From Prochlorococcus sp. AG-418-D13 (GTDB lineage: Bacteria > Cyanobacteriota > Cyanobacteriia > PCC-6307 > Cyanobiaceae), in assembly GCA_003214315.1 (NCBI GenBank), contig QCLU01000010.1, positions 1 to 62,427 of the forward strand: a DNA stretch of 62,427 nucleotides, written 5' to 3'. Shown here one piece after another: positions 7,684-16,020 of the stretch. Each line of letters opens with the position of its first letter. The stretch's first letter is position 1. The notes beneath the pieces were generated by a model. It worked only from the letters and a program-made list of their open reading frames with translations, was not told the origin of the DNA and made no database searches. The translations under genes were made by a program, and so were the position numbers.

Positions 7684-7959
7684 CCTCTTGAAACTACTGT
7701 TTTTACATTCAAAATTAGTGTCCCTTATGAAGAATGGGCTGCTGTTTATGACAGCGAAGAAAATATAAAAATGATGAAAGAAACTGGAATGACTTGCTTA
7801 TACAAAGGTGTAAATAAAGATGATCCAACCAGTGTAATTGTCATTGAGCAGGGTGAAGAAGGTAAAGCAATAGCTATGTTTAAAGATCCAGAAGTTAAAC
7901 CATTAATTGAGAGTGCAGGTCATATTTATGATTCAACTGTTATTTCGAGCTACTTTTAA
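7681..7959 (+). CDS. DUF3764-family small protein
   Basis: A 92-residue alpha/beta protein (strand TTVFTFKI, helix EEWAAVYDSEEN, strand SVIVIEQ, helix EVKPLIESAG) typical of the picocyanobacterial DUF3764 group. No active-site motif is visible. The start is fixed by repeat copy 3. The stop codon is immediately followed by a truncated copy of the same repeat, as if a leader-gene-leader array had partly decayed. The function is unknown. Confidence 0.75.
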   Translation: MPLETTVFTFKISVPYEEWAAVYDSEENIKMMKETGMTCLYKGVNKDDPTSVIVIEQGEEGKAIAMFKDPEVKPLIESAGHIYDSTVISSYF

Positions 7960-7982
7960 TTGACAGTCGATCTAAAGTAAAT
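7960..7982 (+). repeat. Truncated island leader repeat, copy 4
   Basis: TTGACAGTCGATCTAAAGTAA matches the first half of the repeat. The hairpin, T-run and start codon are missing. It abuts the DUF3764 stop codon and lies about 95 bp before the secreted-protein gene. It may still give promoter activity. Confidence 0.65.
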
Positions 7983-8078
7983 AATAAATCTTGGTGAGTT
8001 TTGAAGTGATTACAAAATTTCTTTACTTAAACTTATCTTAAATTAAAGAATTAAAAATAAATACAATTATATTTTGCT

Positions 8079-8942
8079 TTGAAAAAATTTTTATTTACAA
8101 ATATCTTTATTTTAGGTTTAAGTGCTTCATCAGTGATGGCTGATCATTGGGGTAAACCCAAAAATTTATCTAGTAATGGTCCATGGAATGAAAACTTATC
8201 TGCGATTATTAAAGATTCAGACAAACTAAGATTAGAAAAACCTAAACAAACTATCGTAAAACAAGCAGGAGTATCGAATATTGTCGATTTTGAGGGAACT
8301 CCTAGAGTTTACTTTCAGTGGTTGACAACAGATAAAGAAAAAATTAGAAATTTTGATCACATTGCTTTTATTGATTACAAAGATCAAATTTGGTCTGAAC
8401 CAAAAGTTGTAAAATTTTCAGCTAGCAATGATTCCAAAATTTTAAATAAGCCTGAAAAATATCCAGTAGATCCAACAGTAGTAAGAACTTCGGAAGGTAA
8501 ATACAGAATATATTTCACAACACATTCAAAAAAAGGAACATATATTGCTTCTGCCGTATCTGACGATGGAGAAGATTTCAACATTGAACCAGGGAAACGT
8601 TTTAGGAAAAAAGGATTTGATATAAAAGATTGTGCTGTAGTTTTTTTTAATGATTTGTGGCACATGATAACTCCTTCTCATAGAAATGATGGAATTGGAT
8701 ATTATTCCTATTCAACCGACGGATTACTCTTTGTTAGGGGGGATGATCTTAAGATAGATTCAAAAGGTGATTGGTTAGGAAACTTTTTTATTAAAAATGA
8801 AAAAGTATATTTTCTTGGAACTAGGTTTGTAGCAAGTACGAAGGATTTTAAAAATTGGCAAAAAGAATTCAACCATAAATTAAACGATCCTTCTATGTTT
8901 GTTATTGGAGAAAAAAATATTCAAATTTCTACTACAAGATGA
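8079..8942 (+). CDS. Secreted beta-propeller-like protein
   Basis: 287 residues from a TTG start, followed by a signal peptide (KKFLFTNIFILGLSASSVMA, cleavage after about residue 21). The mature part has repeated strand-rich blocks (VYFQWL, YRIYFTT, GTYIASAVSDDG, GYYSYSTDG, VYFLGTR) spaced like blades of a five-bladed GH43/GH32-type propeller. I cannot align catalytic acids with confidence, so an active glycosidase is not claimed. It may be a periplasmic or surface sugar-binding protein. It is cargo near the right end of the 6S-anchored element. Confidence 0.6.
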   Translation: MKKFLFTNIFILGLSASSVMADHWGKPKNLSSNGPWNENLSAIIKDSDKLRLEKPKQTIVKQAGVSNIVDFEGTPRVYFQWLTTDKEKIRNFDHIAFIDYKDQIWSEPKVVKFSASNDSKILNKPEKYPVDPTVVRTSEGKYRIYFTTHSKKGTYIASAVSDDGEDFNIEPGKRFRKKGFDIKDCAVVFFNDLWHMITPSHRNDGIGYYSYSTDGLLFVRGDDLKIDSKGDWLGNFFIKNEKVYFLGTRFVASTKDFKNWQKEFNHKLNDPSMFVIGEKNIQISTTR

Positions 8943-9092
8943 ATGAAACGCTTACTACTCCCACTACTTTTCAAACTATTCAACAAAAGCACTTTCCTCT
9001 CATCGCTTAATCAAAACTCTTGCCCTGTTTTAGATTCTGAAGAGATAAAAAAGGAAGAACAGAAAGAAGCTATTGAAAGACTATATCCCTAG
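8943..9092 (+). CDS. Short ORF with recurrent MKRLLLPLL signal start
   Basis: A 49-codon ORF starting 0 bp after the propeller stop. The first codons (MKRLLLPLL) are nearly identical at DNA level to the starts at 37498 and 38391. The following residues are basic, then polar and acidic (EEIKKEEQKEAIERLYP). It looks like a signal-peptide cassette joined to a short unrelated tail: a remnant or a small secreted peptide. Confidence 0.4.
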   Translation: MKRLLLPLLFKLFNKSTFLSSLNQNSCPVLDSEEIKKEEQKEAIERLYP

Positions 9093-9470
9093 AATTTCAA
9101 CACAAATTTCTGAGCCCTCATATCGTTATGTTAAGGACCTAAATTAACCCCTAAGGGGTCTGTATGGCTCTCAGAGAGGGTTTAAGCAAGAGCTAATGCT
9201 TTATGCTGTTAAGCCTATGCAGGACCAAGAGCACTTGATGTATCTAAGTCATATCAATAATTTCTAATGAAATAACTGGTCCTGCATATATTAACTTTTT
9301 CTTAAAGGAAAAGCCCTTAAATAGATATATTTATCATTTTTCTCTTAAAATTTTTATTTTTCATGATCTGTTTCTCTAGCTATAACTTAATTATGTTAGC
9401 AATCCCTAATATGGTCCTGCATTTGGTACTGCAACTTGGTCCTGCACACTGGTCCTGCACACCAAATTCC
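9093..9470. other. Right-end control region of the element
   Basis: No gene. It holds two adjacent palindromes (ACCCCT-A-AGGGGT at 9147-9159 and CTCTC-A-GAGAG at 9168-9178), one inverted and several direct copies of TGGTCCTGCA, and AT-rich DNA around 9300-9400. This fits the non-coding att arm of an integrative element. Confidence 0.5.
9412..9459 (+). repeat. Right arm-type repeat cluster (TGGTCCTGCA)
   Basis: Copies at 9412-9421, 9424-9433 (one change, TGGTACTGCA), 9437-9446 and 9450-9459 give a 12-13 bp period. Further single copies lie at 9277-9286 and, inverted, at 9218-9227. The same decamer is at the left end (1912, 1925). The arrangement resembles integrase/excisionase arm sites. Confidence 0.6.
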
Positions 9471-9521
9471 TAAAATAAAAAGACCTATCAAAAGCCTGTT
9501 ATAACAAGCAGTTTGATAGGT
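9471..9521 (-). terminator. 6S RNA terminator (element-supplied)
   Basis: On the minus strand, ACCTATCAAA pairs with TTTGATAGGT around an AT-rich loop, followed by TCTTTTTATTTTA. It lies directly after the 6S RNA 3' end. It differs from the displaced version at 1761-1810, so it probably came with the element. Confidence 0.65.
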
Positions 9522-9522
9522 A

Positions 9523-9700
9523 TTACCGGACCCCCGTCAGTTCTCTGCTGCATCGACCTGGAAATGCCAGAAGAGGATTCAAAGTGGGCTTTCGTTTCCG
9601 ATTACAAGATCGGTTTACTACCGCATCACGACAGTCTCCTCATGTCGAAAGAGAGTCAGATCAGAGCACATAAAGAAGAACTTAACCAAAGATCCAGTGA
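9523..9700 (-). ncRNA. ssrS: 6S RNA
   Basis: About 180 nt of structured, less AT-rich sequence just downstream of purK on the same strand, where cyanobacterial 6S RNA (ssaA/ssrS) lies. The ends pair: ACTGGATC (5') with GGTCCGGT (3'), eight pairs. Internal hairpins include CCGAT/ATCGG and CGACA/TGTCG. The short plus-strand ORF over it has no coding character. The role is to bind sigma-70 RNA polymerase by mimicking an open promoter. Exact ends are approximate, and the family call rests on synteny, size and fold. The 3' 33 nt double as the element attachment site. Confidence 0.75.
9528..9560 (-). repeat. Right attachment-site copy within 6S RNA
   Basis: 33 bp identical to 1816-1848. It covers the 3' strand of the 6S closing stem and the adjoining conserved segment. 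Beyond it toward purK the sequence is unique to the 6S gene. Toward lower coordinates it is element DNA. Confidence 0.8.
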
Positions 9701-9720
9701 CTTAACTCTAACTTATTTTT

Positions 9721-10911
9721 TTATGCATTTGGAGATGGCCATATGTCTCTTACCATAGTTAATAAAACTTGTGCCTCATCATATCTTTCTGAATGAGTTT
9801 TACCATTTAATAAAAATGTAATGTGAGCCATTTTTCTTCCCAGAATTTCTCGAGATTTGCCATAAAAATGAATATTAGAACCCTCAATTTCAGATAACAT
9901 TTTAACTCTTGTTTCCATTGAAATTGGGAAATTCTTTTTTAATCCCAGTAGATTTATCATAATTGCCCCTGCACAGTTCATTTTGATCTCAGGTGGCATT
10001 ATCCCAGATGAAATGCAAACATATTGATCAAACTGACTTGAAGTACAAGCTTCAATAGAGAAATGAGCTGAGTTATGCGTTCTAGGAGCTATTTCATTAA
10101 TTAATAGACCATTATCTCCATAGAAGAATTCAATAGCTAAAACTCCAACGTAATTAAGTTCATTGACTATTGAAGAGAAAATATTTATTGCAAATAAGTT
10201 CAAATCATATTCGGTTGTAGCAGGTGCAAGAACCCAATCACAAACATGATTTAATTGGAATGTCTCAACGATTGGAAAGAATCTTATCTTACCGGTTCTA
10301 TCTCTCGAACCAACAAGAGCTAGTTCTTTTTCATACTCTATCCATTCTTCTATTAACCATTCATCAGAATTATTGTCTATTAAAAAAGAATCTAAATCTT
10401 CTTTTGTCTTTATTTTTTTGTTCCCTTTACCGTCATATCCACCTTTATTTGATTTTACCATTAGTGGGAAAGTCCAATTATTGATTTCCACATCCGAGAG
10501 GTTTTTAAAATCTTCAATACTTATCCATTTTGGACATGGAATATTCATTCTATCTATTAATTTTTTTTGAGAAAACCTATCTACTAAGGGCTTAATTGAA
10601 TAAAGGCTTGGAACAAAAATATCGTTATTGTCAATTAAATTTAATTTATCAATTTTTATCCATTCATTTTCAAAAATTATTTTTTCACACTTATTAATTA
10701 ATGATTTATTACCTCTTATTTTTAAAGGATCAGCTTCTATGACATGATCTGCTTTTAAACCAGCAGGATCATCACAAGATTTTGTTTGCACACATACTTC
10801 TAAATCTCTTTTTTTTGCTGCCTCGGTTAACATCAAAGCCAGTTGACCGCCTCCAATTATTCCTAGAGAATAATTTTTCTTAATGCCGTTAATATTTTTT
10901 TTAAGACTCAT
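9721..10911 (-). CDS. purK: N5-carboxyaminoimidazole ribonucleotide synthase
   Basis: A 396-residue ATP-grasp enzyme of purine synthesis that makes N5-CAIR from AIR, bicarbonate and ATP. It begins with the nucleotide-binding loop SLGIIGGGQLALMLTEAA (about residues 15-33). The ATP-grasp centre is at about 105-290 (FPLMVKSNKGGYDGKGN, EEWIEYEKELALVG, INEIAPRTHNSAHFSIEAC), and a C-terminal PurK domain follows. Length is usual for the family. It is divergent from aroB with a 126-bp gap. The 6S RNA lies immediately downstream, possibly sharing transcription. Confidence 0.93.
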   Translation of the reverse strand: MSLKKNINGIKKNYSLGIIGGGQLALMLTEAAKKRDLEVCVQTKSCDDPAGLKADHVIEADPLKIRGNKSLINKCEKIIFENEWIKIDKLNLIDNNDIFVPSLYSIKPLVDRFSQKKLIDRMNIPCPKWISIEDFKNLSDVEINNWTFPLMVKSNKGGYDGKGNKKIKTKEDLDSFLIDNNSDEWLIEEWIEYEKELALVGSRDRTGKIRFFPIVETFQLNHVCDWVLAPATTEYDLNLFAINIFSSIVNELNYVGVLAIEFFYGDNGLLINEIAPRTHNSAHFSIEACTSSQFDQYVCISSGIMPPEIKMNCAGAIMINLLGLKKNFPISMETRVKMLSEIEGSNIHFYGKSREILGRKMAHITFLLNGKTHSERYDEAQVLLTMVRDIWPSPNA

Positions 10912-11037
10912 AGCATGATTTTATTACCATTTCTAATTCTTAACAACTGAATTTTTAAGTATCTAGAGCTTAGATTTTGCTAATATATAAAGTATTTAAT
11001 ACCAAATATTTATAAATTCTTAACTAGGTAATCAATT

Positions 11038-12129
11038 GTGAATAAGAGAAAAATATTAGTCCCGTTAGGTGATAAGTCATACGAAGTAACTCTAGAAGCA
11101 GGGATACTGAATAATATCAGCGAAGAACTTTTAAAAATTGGAATAACAAAGAATAGAAAAATACTTGTGATTTCAAATGAAGAAATATCAAATTTGTATG
11201 GAGAAAAATTCTTAAATAATTTAAAACGTAATAAATTTCAGGCCAAAATGTTCCTTATCAAGGCTGGAGAATCATATAAAAACTTAAAAACCTTAAATGA
11301 AATATATAATTTTGCATTTGAATTTGGTTTAGATAGAAATTCAATAATTATTGCCCTTGGAGGAGGGATTGTTGGAGATGTAAGTGGTTTTGCAGCTGCT
11401 ACTTGGCTGAGAGGTATCGAATATATTCAGATTCCAACAACATTATTATCAATGGTTGATTCATCTGTGGGAGGAAAAACAGGAGTAAATCATCCAAAAG
11501 GTAAGAATTTAATTGGAGCTTTCAATCAACCTAAAGCAGTTTTTATTGATCCAGAAACTTTAAAAAGTTTGCCCAAAAGAGAATTTAGTGCAGGCATGGC
11601 TGAAGTAATAAAATACGGAGTAATAAGAGATAAAGAACTTTTCGAATACTTAGAAATTGAAAAAAACAAAAATGAACTTATAAATCTCAAAAATGAATAT
11701 TTAATTAAAATAATTAATAGTTCAATTAAAACAAAGTCTAATGTTGTTTCTCAAGACGAACATGAAAATGGTGTTAGAGCAATATTGAATTATGGTCATT
11801 CTTTTGGTCACGTTATTGAAAATTTATGTGGATACGGCAAATTTCTGCATGGTGAGGCAATATCAATTGGTATGAATATTGCGGGGAAGATAGCAATTGA
11901 AAAAGGGTTGTGGTCTAAAGAAGAATTAGAGAGACAGCGAATTCTCTTAGAGAGTTATGATCTTCCTACCGAGATCCCCAAAATAAATAAAGAAGACGTT
12001 CTAACAATACTTATGGGTGATAAAAAAGTTCGTGATGGCAAAATGAGATTTATATTACCGAAAGAAATTGGTGCTGTTGATATATATGATGACGTGGAAG
12101 ATTCATTATTTTTAAAGTTTTTTTCTTAA
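11038..12129 (+). CDS. aroB: 3-dehydroquinate synthase
   Basis: A 363-residue shikimate-pathway enzyme converting DAHP to 3-dehydroquinate with NAD and a divalent metal. Diagnostic segments are [22 protein letters not shown] (near 105-127), the [20 protein letters not shown] loop and metal ligands in AEVIKYG (Glu), [11 protein letters not shown] (His) and [10 protein letters not shown] (His). It starts with GTG. The stop overlaps the convergent methyltransferase-like gene by 4 bp. Confidence 0.95.
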   Translation: MNKRKILVPLGDKSYEVTLEAGILNNISEELLKIGITKNRKILVISNEEISNLYGEKFLNNLKRNKFQAKMFLIKAGESYKNLKTLNEIYNFAFEFGLDRNSIIIALGGGIVGDVSGFAAATWLRGIEYIQIPTTLLSMVDSSVGGKTGVNHPKGKNLIGAFNQPKAVFIDPETLKSLPKREFSAGMAEVIKYGVIRDKELFEYLEIEKNKNELINLKNEYLIKIINSSIKTKSNVVSQDEHENGVRAILNYGHSFGHVIENLCGYGKFLHGEAISIGMNIAGKIAIEKGLWSKEELERQRILLESYDLPTEIPKINKEDVLTILMGDKKVRDGKMRFILPKEIGAVDIYDDVEDSLFLKFFS

Positions 12130-13316
12130 CGCAAACAGGTTGAATTTATATTCATTTTCTTCTCATTAAACTTTTTAAAAACAAACCACTTAAAATCTCC
12201 TAAACAAACAGGATCTACGAGTCTAAGTAATGCCTCTCTTCTTAAAAGAGCATTTGATAAATTCTCCTTAAATTCTTTCTGAATCCCATAAAGTCTCTCA
12301 GCCAATCCAAGCGCCAATAAAGCCTCTCCTTGTTTAGTTATTCCAACAGTATCAAATCCAAGAGTCTCAGCATCATTAATTAAAGTTTCTATGCACACAT
12401 GAGATGTTAAATCGCAATTTCCTGGAGAATCTAGGACATTATTCTTCATTTTTTGATTTTCGTAAGAAACTATCGTCCCATCAGAATTCTTAGAGTTATA
12501 GTATTTTTTAGATTCTTTAGCGTAATCAATTATCAATAAAATACCATTATTGATTTTCCCATAAATAGCTTCTAACCATTTTGAGTTATCTACATGCCAT
12601 TCTGTCGTCCATCCTTCAAGAGCATCTTCAGGCGGAATAGTTATTCCCAACTCACTTTTAGCAAGTTCAAAACTTTTTTCCAATTCACGTGTAATTGGCA
12701 TTTTATCAAAAAATAATTTATGAGATTTTTTGTCTATAGAAACTGCTTGTCGAATTAGTTTTCCCTTTGAGAAGGTTATTCTTTCTACTGGCAAAGCATC
12801 CAAAACTTCATTTGCTAGAACTATTCCATTCATATTATTTTCCTCTACTTCATCCAAACCTTTCCATAAAATATCAATACCTAAGTTCAAAAATTCCTCC
12901 AATTTATTTTTTTGTTTTTCTAACATCCCTTCATTAGTTTCAATAATTACAAAAGAAATAACTTCTAAAAAATTCTTGCTGTTTTCTAAAAAATATTTAA
13001 TTAATCCACTCATAAAGCTTCCATCTCCAGCTCCAAATTCAGTTACAGATAATGTCTCATTAGATAAAAAACTACTTTTGAACTGAATCAACCAATCTTC
13101 TATTTGTTTACCAACTAAAAAAGCAAAATCATCAGATAAAGATGGTGATGTGACAAAATCTCCTCGAACGCCTAACTCAGCTTTACCGCTGCCGTAATAA
13201 CCATTAATAGGATCATTTAATGCAAAATTCATAAAGTCATAAAAACTTATAGTCCCACCCATTTTTATTATTTTTTTTACTAACCAATCTGGATTATTCG
13301 CGGGTAAGCTATTCAT
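12126..13316 (-). CDS. MidA/NDUFAF7-family SAM-dependent methyltransferase
   Basis: 396 residues of the DUF185/MidA family. Key parts are the N-terminal [20 protein letters not shown], then [17 protein letters not shown], the SAM-binding [16 protein letters not shown] (near residue 90) and [14 protein letters not shown]. Mitochondrial relatives methylate an arginine of complex I subunit NDUFS2. A role in NDH-1 assembly here is inference from the family. It is divergent from the TPM protein, with 31 bp between starts. Confidence 0.85.
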   Translation of the reverse strand: MNSLPANNPDWLVKKIIKMGGTISFYDFMNFALNDPINGYYGSGKAELGVRGDFVTSPSLSDDFAFLVGKQIEDWLIQFKSSFLSNETLSVTEFGAGDGSFMSGLIKYFLENSKNFLEVISFVIIETNEGMLEKQKNKLEEFLNLGIDILWKGLDEVEENNMNGIVLANEVLDALPVERITFSKGKLIRQAVSIDKKSHKLFFDKMPITRELEKSFELAKSELGITIPPEDALEGWTTEWHVDNSKWLEAIYGKINNGILLIIDYAKESKKYYNSKNSDGTIVSYENQKMKNNVLDSPGNCDLTSHVCIETLINDAETLGFDTVGITKQGEALLALGLAERLYGIQKEFKENLSNALLRREALLRLVDPVCLGDFKWFVFKKFNEKKMNINSTCLR

Positions 13317-13347
13317 CGGCGAAAATATAAAGAGACAAAACTTATTT

Positions 13348-14145
13348 ATGCCTTCAAAGATTAACTATTTATTAGGAATATTTCTATCTATATTAGTTTT
13401 AATTTCACATAAACCCGTTTTCGCTATAAATAATCCAAATCTCTTACCAGAAGAAAAAACACCAGTAATTGATTTAGCTAAAACATTAAGCCCTAATCAG
13501 AAAAAATCTTTAGAGGAAAAGCTCAACAATCTAGAAATTGAAAGTGGGTGGAAAATTAAATATTTATCTCAGTTTGAAAGTTCTCCTGGTAGTGCAATAA
13601 AGGACTATTGGGATTTAGATGAGACAAGTTTGTTGATAGTTGCGGATCCTAGAGGGGGAAATTTGCTGAACTTTAACGTAGGAGAGGCTTATTTTAATTT
13701 TATGCCAAGGTTATTTTGGGTTGAACTTCAAACAAGATTTGGCAACCAATACTACGTTAAAGATCATGGTGAGGATGGTGCAGTATTAGATGCAATTGAT
13801 TCAGTAAAGATTTGCCTCGAAAGAGGAGGATGCCAAGTTGTCCCTGGCCTACCCAAAGAGCAATATATATGGACTTTATGTACATCGATTCTTGGAGGTT
13901 TAGTAGCAGGTTTTGCATCTGCCCCAAGAAAAGAAGGTCAAGTCATATCAATTGGATTTTTAGCTCTTCTTTCTCCTTTATGGGGAATGTTATTTGGAAT
14001 TTTTGGTTTGGCACCGATAATATCCAGAACAAATGATTTATTACCTTTATTTAAAAATGGTTTAGCTTTTACAGCCGCAGGAATTGCAGGTTATATCTTA
14101 TCTCAAACATTATTTTCAAGATATGAAAAGCCCAAAAATACTTAA
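13348..14145 (+). CDS. TPM-domain protein (Psb32-like)
   Basis: 265 residues. A signal or anchor segment at residues 6-26 (LLGIFLSILVLISHKPVFA) is followed by a TPM domain at about 35-155 (VIDLAKTLSPNQKKSLEEKLNNLE, SLLIVADPRGGN). Two to three C-terminal membrane spans run from about 175 to 255. Psb32/TLP18.3-type TPM proteins act in photosystem II repair on the thylakoid lumen side, and this domain order fits. A short basic tail (RYEKPKNT) ends the protein. Confidence 0.8.
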   Translation: MPSKINYLLGIFLSILVLISHKPVFAINNPNLLPEEKTPVIDLAKTLSPNQKKSLEEKLNNLEIESGWKIKYLSQFESSPGSAIKDYWDLDETSLLIVADPRGGNLLNFNVGEAYFNFMPRLFWVELQTRFGNQYYVKDHGEDGAVLDAIDSVKICLERGGCQVVPGLPKEQYIWTLCTSILGGLVAGFASAPRKEGQVISIGFLALLSPLWGMLFGIFGLAPIISRTNDLLPLFKNGLAFTAAGIAGYILSQTLFSRYEKPKNT

Positions 14146-14168
14146 AATATGATCAGAGATATTTAATC

Positions 14169-15002
14169 CTAAAAAAATTTATCTTCTTCACGAATTACAC
14201 CAGACTCTGAATACCATCGATGAGAAACATGCCTTAATTCCTTATTTTCAAACTCAATCCATGAAAAGTTAATTAGCAATTTCCCGTCTTCATCATTTTT
14301 ATATCTTGGTACCACAGCAGTGTTGAAATAAATCGTTCCTTTGCTATCAATTTTAAACATCTCTCTTAAACCAAGATTTCTTTTAAGCCGGTTGTGCATA
14401 TGACCAAAAATTACAAGATCAACTTTTCTTCTCTTTTGTATTTGAGAAATAGCAGCAGACAAATCTCTATCTCCCCAATCTAAAGAGGGTAATTTCCAGT
14501 CTTTCCCACAAATGCTTTTAGGTTCAGAACCTAAACCCGAAGGACCAGCATGTGACATAATTATTAGAGGTATTTCTTCAACAGTCTCTTCTGAACATTT
14601 GATAATTTTATTTATTGAATCTTGTTCGGTTATAGGTCCATAAACGCCTTTAACTTCTTTTGAAAGATAATAGCCTCCGCCAGAACTACATGGTCTAGCA
14701 GACAATAAATTTATTTGATTATTAAAAACTTTCAAATCCCATGCACAATATTTTTCACCAAGAACACGTATCTGCTTTGAGAGAGTGTCGCCTGTAGAAT
14801 CTTTTCCTCTATCATGATTTCCTAAAATCACAAAAGTAGGAATTTTGATCTCATTGATTTTTTTAATTATTTTGACACTACCATCAGAAATATCACCAAC
14901 AAATAAAACAATATTTGGTTTGATAATCGATAAAACTTTCAAGTCTAATTCAGACCATTGACCATGACAGTCACCAACAATAGCAATTTTTAAATTTGTC
15001 AG
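14169..15002 (-). CDS. Calcineurin-like metallophosphoesterase, likely CTG start
   Basis: The frame is open to 15002. The obvious TTG at 14942 would cut off the first metal-binding motif, because codons upstream read KIAIVGDCHGQW (GDxHG). The only sensible start there is CTG at 15002 (CTG ACA AAT), giving 277 residues. Later metal motifs are VGDISD, GNHDRG, SHAGP and FGHMHN, all intact. It belongs to a cyanobacterial phosphoesterase group of unknown substrate, with plant chloroplast relatives. It is divergent from nadA. Confidence 0.8.
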   Translation of the reverse strand: MTNLKIAIVGDCHGQWSELDLKVLSIIKPNIVLFVGDISDGSVKIIKKINEIKIPTFVILGNHDRGKDSTGDTLSKQIRVLGEKYCAWDLKVFNNQINLLSARPCSSGGGYYLSKEVKGVYGPITEQDSINKIIKCSEETVEEIPLIIMSHAGPSGLGSEPKSICGKDWKLPSLDWGDRDLSAAISQIQKRRKVDLVIFGHMHNRLKRNLGLREMFKIDSKGTIYFNTAVVPRYKNDEDGKLLINFSWIEFENKELRHVSHRWYSESGVIREEDKFF

Positions 15003-15105
15003 AATTTTTTCTGTTTAAAGGCATATAATCTATTTAGAGATATTCTAAATCCTGACCAGTATAACTTCTACTGCAAAACAGAAATCAGTTCAAAACGAAG
15101 AGGAT

Positions 15106-16020
15106 TTGATTTCTGAAATAAAGGAGCGTTGCAAAAAAGCTAATGCAATTATTCTTGCGCACTATTATCAAGCACCAGAGATTCAGGAAATTGCAGATTT
15201 TGTTGGAGATTCATTAGATCTATCTAGGAAAGCTGCAAATAATGACGCAGATATAATAATTTTTTGCGGTGTGCACTTTATGGCCGAAACCGCAAAAATA
15301 CTTAGCCCTAATAAAACAGTCCTATTACCAGATATTGACGCAGGATGCTCATTAGCAGACGATTGTCCTTCAGATAAATTTCAAAAATTCAGGGAAGAAA
15401 ATCCAGATCACTATGTCGTAAGTTATATAAATTGCACTGCAGAAGTAAAAGCTCAAAGTGATCTGATATGTACAAGCAGTAATGCAGTCTCATTAATTAA
15501 AAAGATACCTGAAGATAAAAAGATAATATTTGCGCCAGATCAGAACCTTGGGAGATGGGTACAGAAAAATTCAGGAAGAGATCTTAAATTATGGCCTGGC
15601 AGCTGTATTGTTCATGAATCATTTAGTGAAGAGGAACTTCTAAAATTAAAATATCAAAATCCAGGATCAAAAGTAATTGCTCATCCTGAATGTAGTCAAA
15701 ATTTACTAATTCTCTCAGACTTTATTGGATCAACAAGTAAGCTGCTTAATTTCGTAAGTAAAGATCCATCTAAAACTTTCATGGTACTAACTGAACCTGG
15801 AATAATTCATCAAATGAAAAAGAAAGAACCTAATAAAATTTTTATTGAAGTCCCAGATGTAGAAGGTTGTAAATGTAACGAGTGTCCATATATGAAATTA
15901 AATACTTTAGAAAAAATTCTTGATTGTTTGAAAAATAATTCCCCGTCTATTGAACTAGACCCAGAAATAATAAGAAGAGCTTATGTGCCAATAAAGAGAA
16001 TGCTGGATATGAGTAATTAA
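15106..16020 (+). CDS. nadA: Quinolinate synthase A
   Basis: An [4Fe-4S] enzyme of NAD synthesis that condenses iminoaspartate with dihydroxyacetone phosphate to quinolinate. It starts near ISEIKERCKKANAIILAHYYQ. Cluster cysteines are expected in GCSLADDC, in the INCTAEVK/ICTSSNA region and in CKCNECPYM at the C-terminus. The start shown is TTG. The frame stays open to a CTG at 15052 that would add 18 residues, and a TATAAT at 15023-15028 would serve either. The stop overlaps the convergent protease gene by 4 bp. Confidence 0.92.
   Translation: MISEIKERCKKANAIILAHYYQAPEIQEIADFVGDSLDLSRKAANNDADIIIFCGVHFMAETAKILSPNKTVLLPDIDAGCSLADDCPSDKFQKFREENPDHYVVSYINCTAEVKAQSDLICTSSNAVSLIKKIPEDKKIIFAPDQNLGRWVQKNSGRDLKLWPGSCIVHESFSEEELLKLKYQNPGSKVIAHPECSQNLLILSDFIGSTSKLLNFVSKDPSKTFMVLTEPGIIHQMKKKEPNKIFIEVPDVEGCKCNECPYMKLNTLEKILDCLKNNSPSIELDPEIIRRAYVPIKRMLDMSN

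Larger units (their letters stand above)
1816..9560 (+). mobile_element. Integrative element inserted in the 6S RNA gene
   Basis: About 7.7 kb bounded by 33-bp direct copies of the 6S RNA 3' end. It has a tyrosine recombinase at the left edge and clusters of a 10-bp repeat just inside both edges. Cargo: DUF3764-type small proteins behind the island leader, a GIY-YIG nuclease, a double ribbon-helix-helix protein, three minus-strand unknown genes and a secreted protein. I see no replication, packaging or conjugation genes. The layout is like the tRNA-anchored Prochlorococcus islands (tycheposons), with a different target gene. Confidence 0.75.

Noticed and set aside
9528..9560. 33-bp repeat as part of a tRNA or tmRNA gene
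   Set aside because: No cloverleaf or CCA-type end forms. The position next to purK and the closing stem fit 6S RNA better.
9513..9758. 81-codon plus-strand ORF beside purK
   Set aside because: It lies over the predicted 6S RNA and its repeat, has no codon bias typical of neighbours, and runs into the purK 3' end on the opposite strand.
12730..13086. 118-codon plus-strand ORF
   Set aside because: Shadow of the MidA-like methyltransferase gene.
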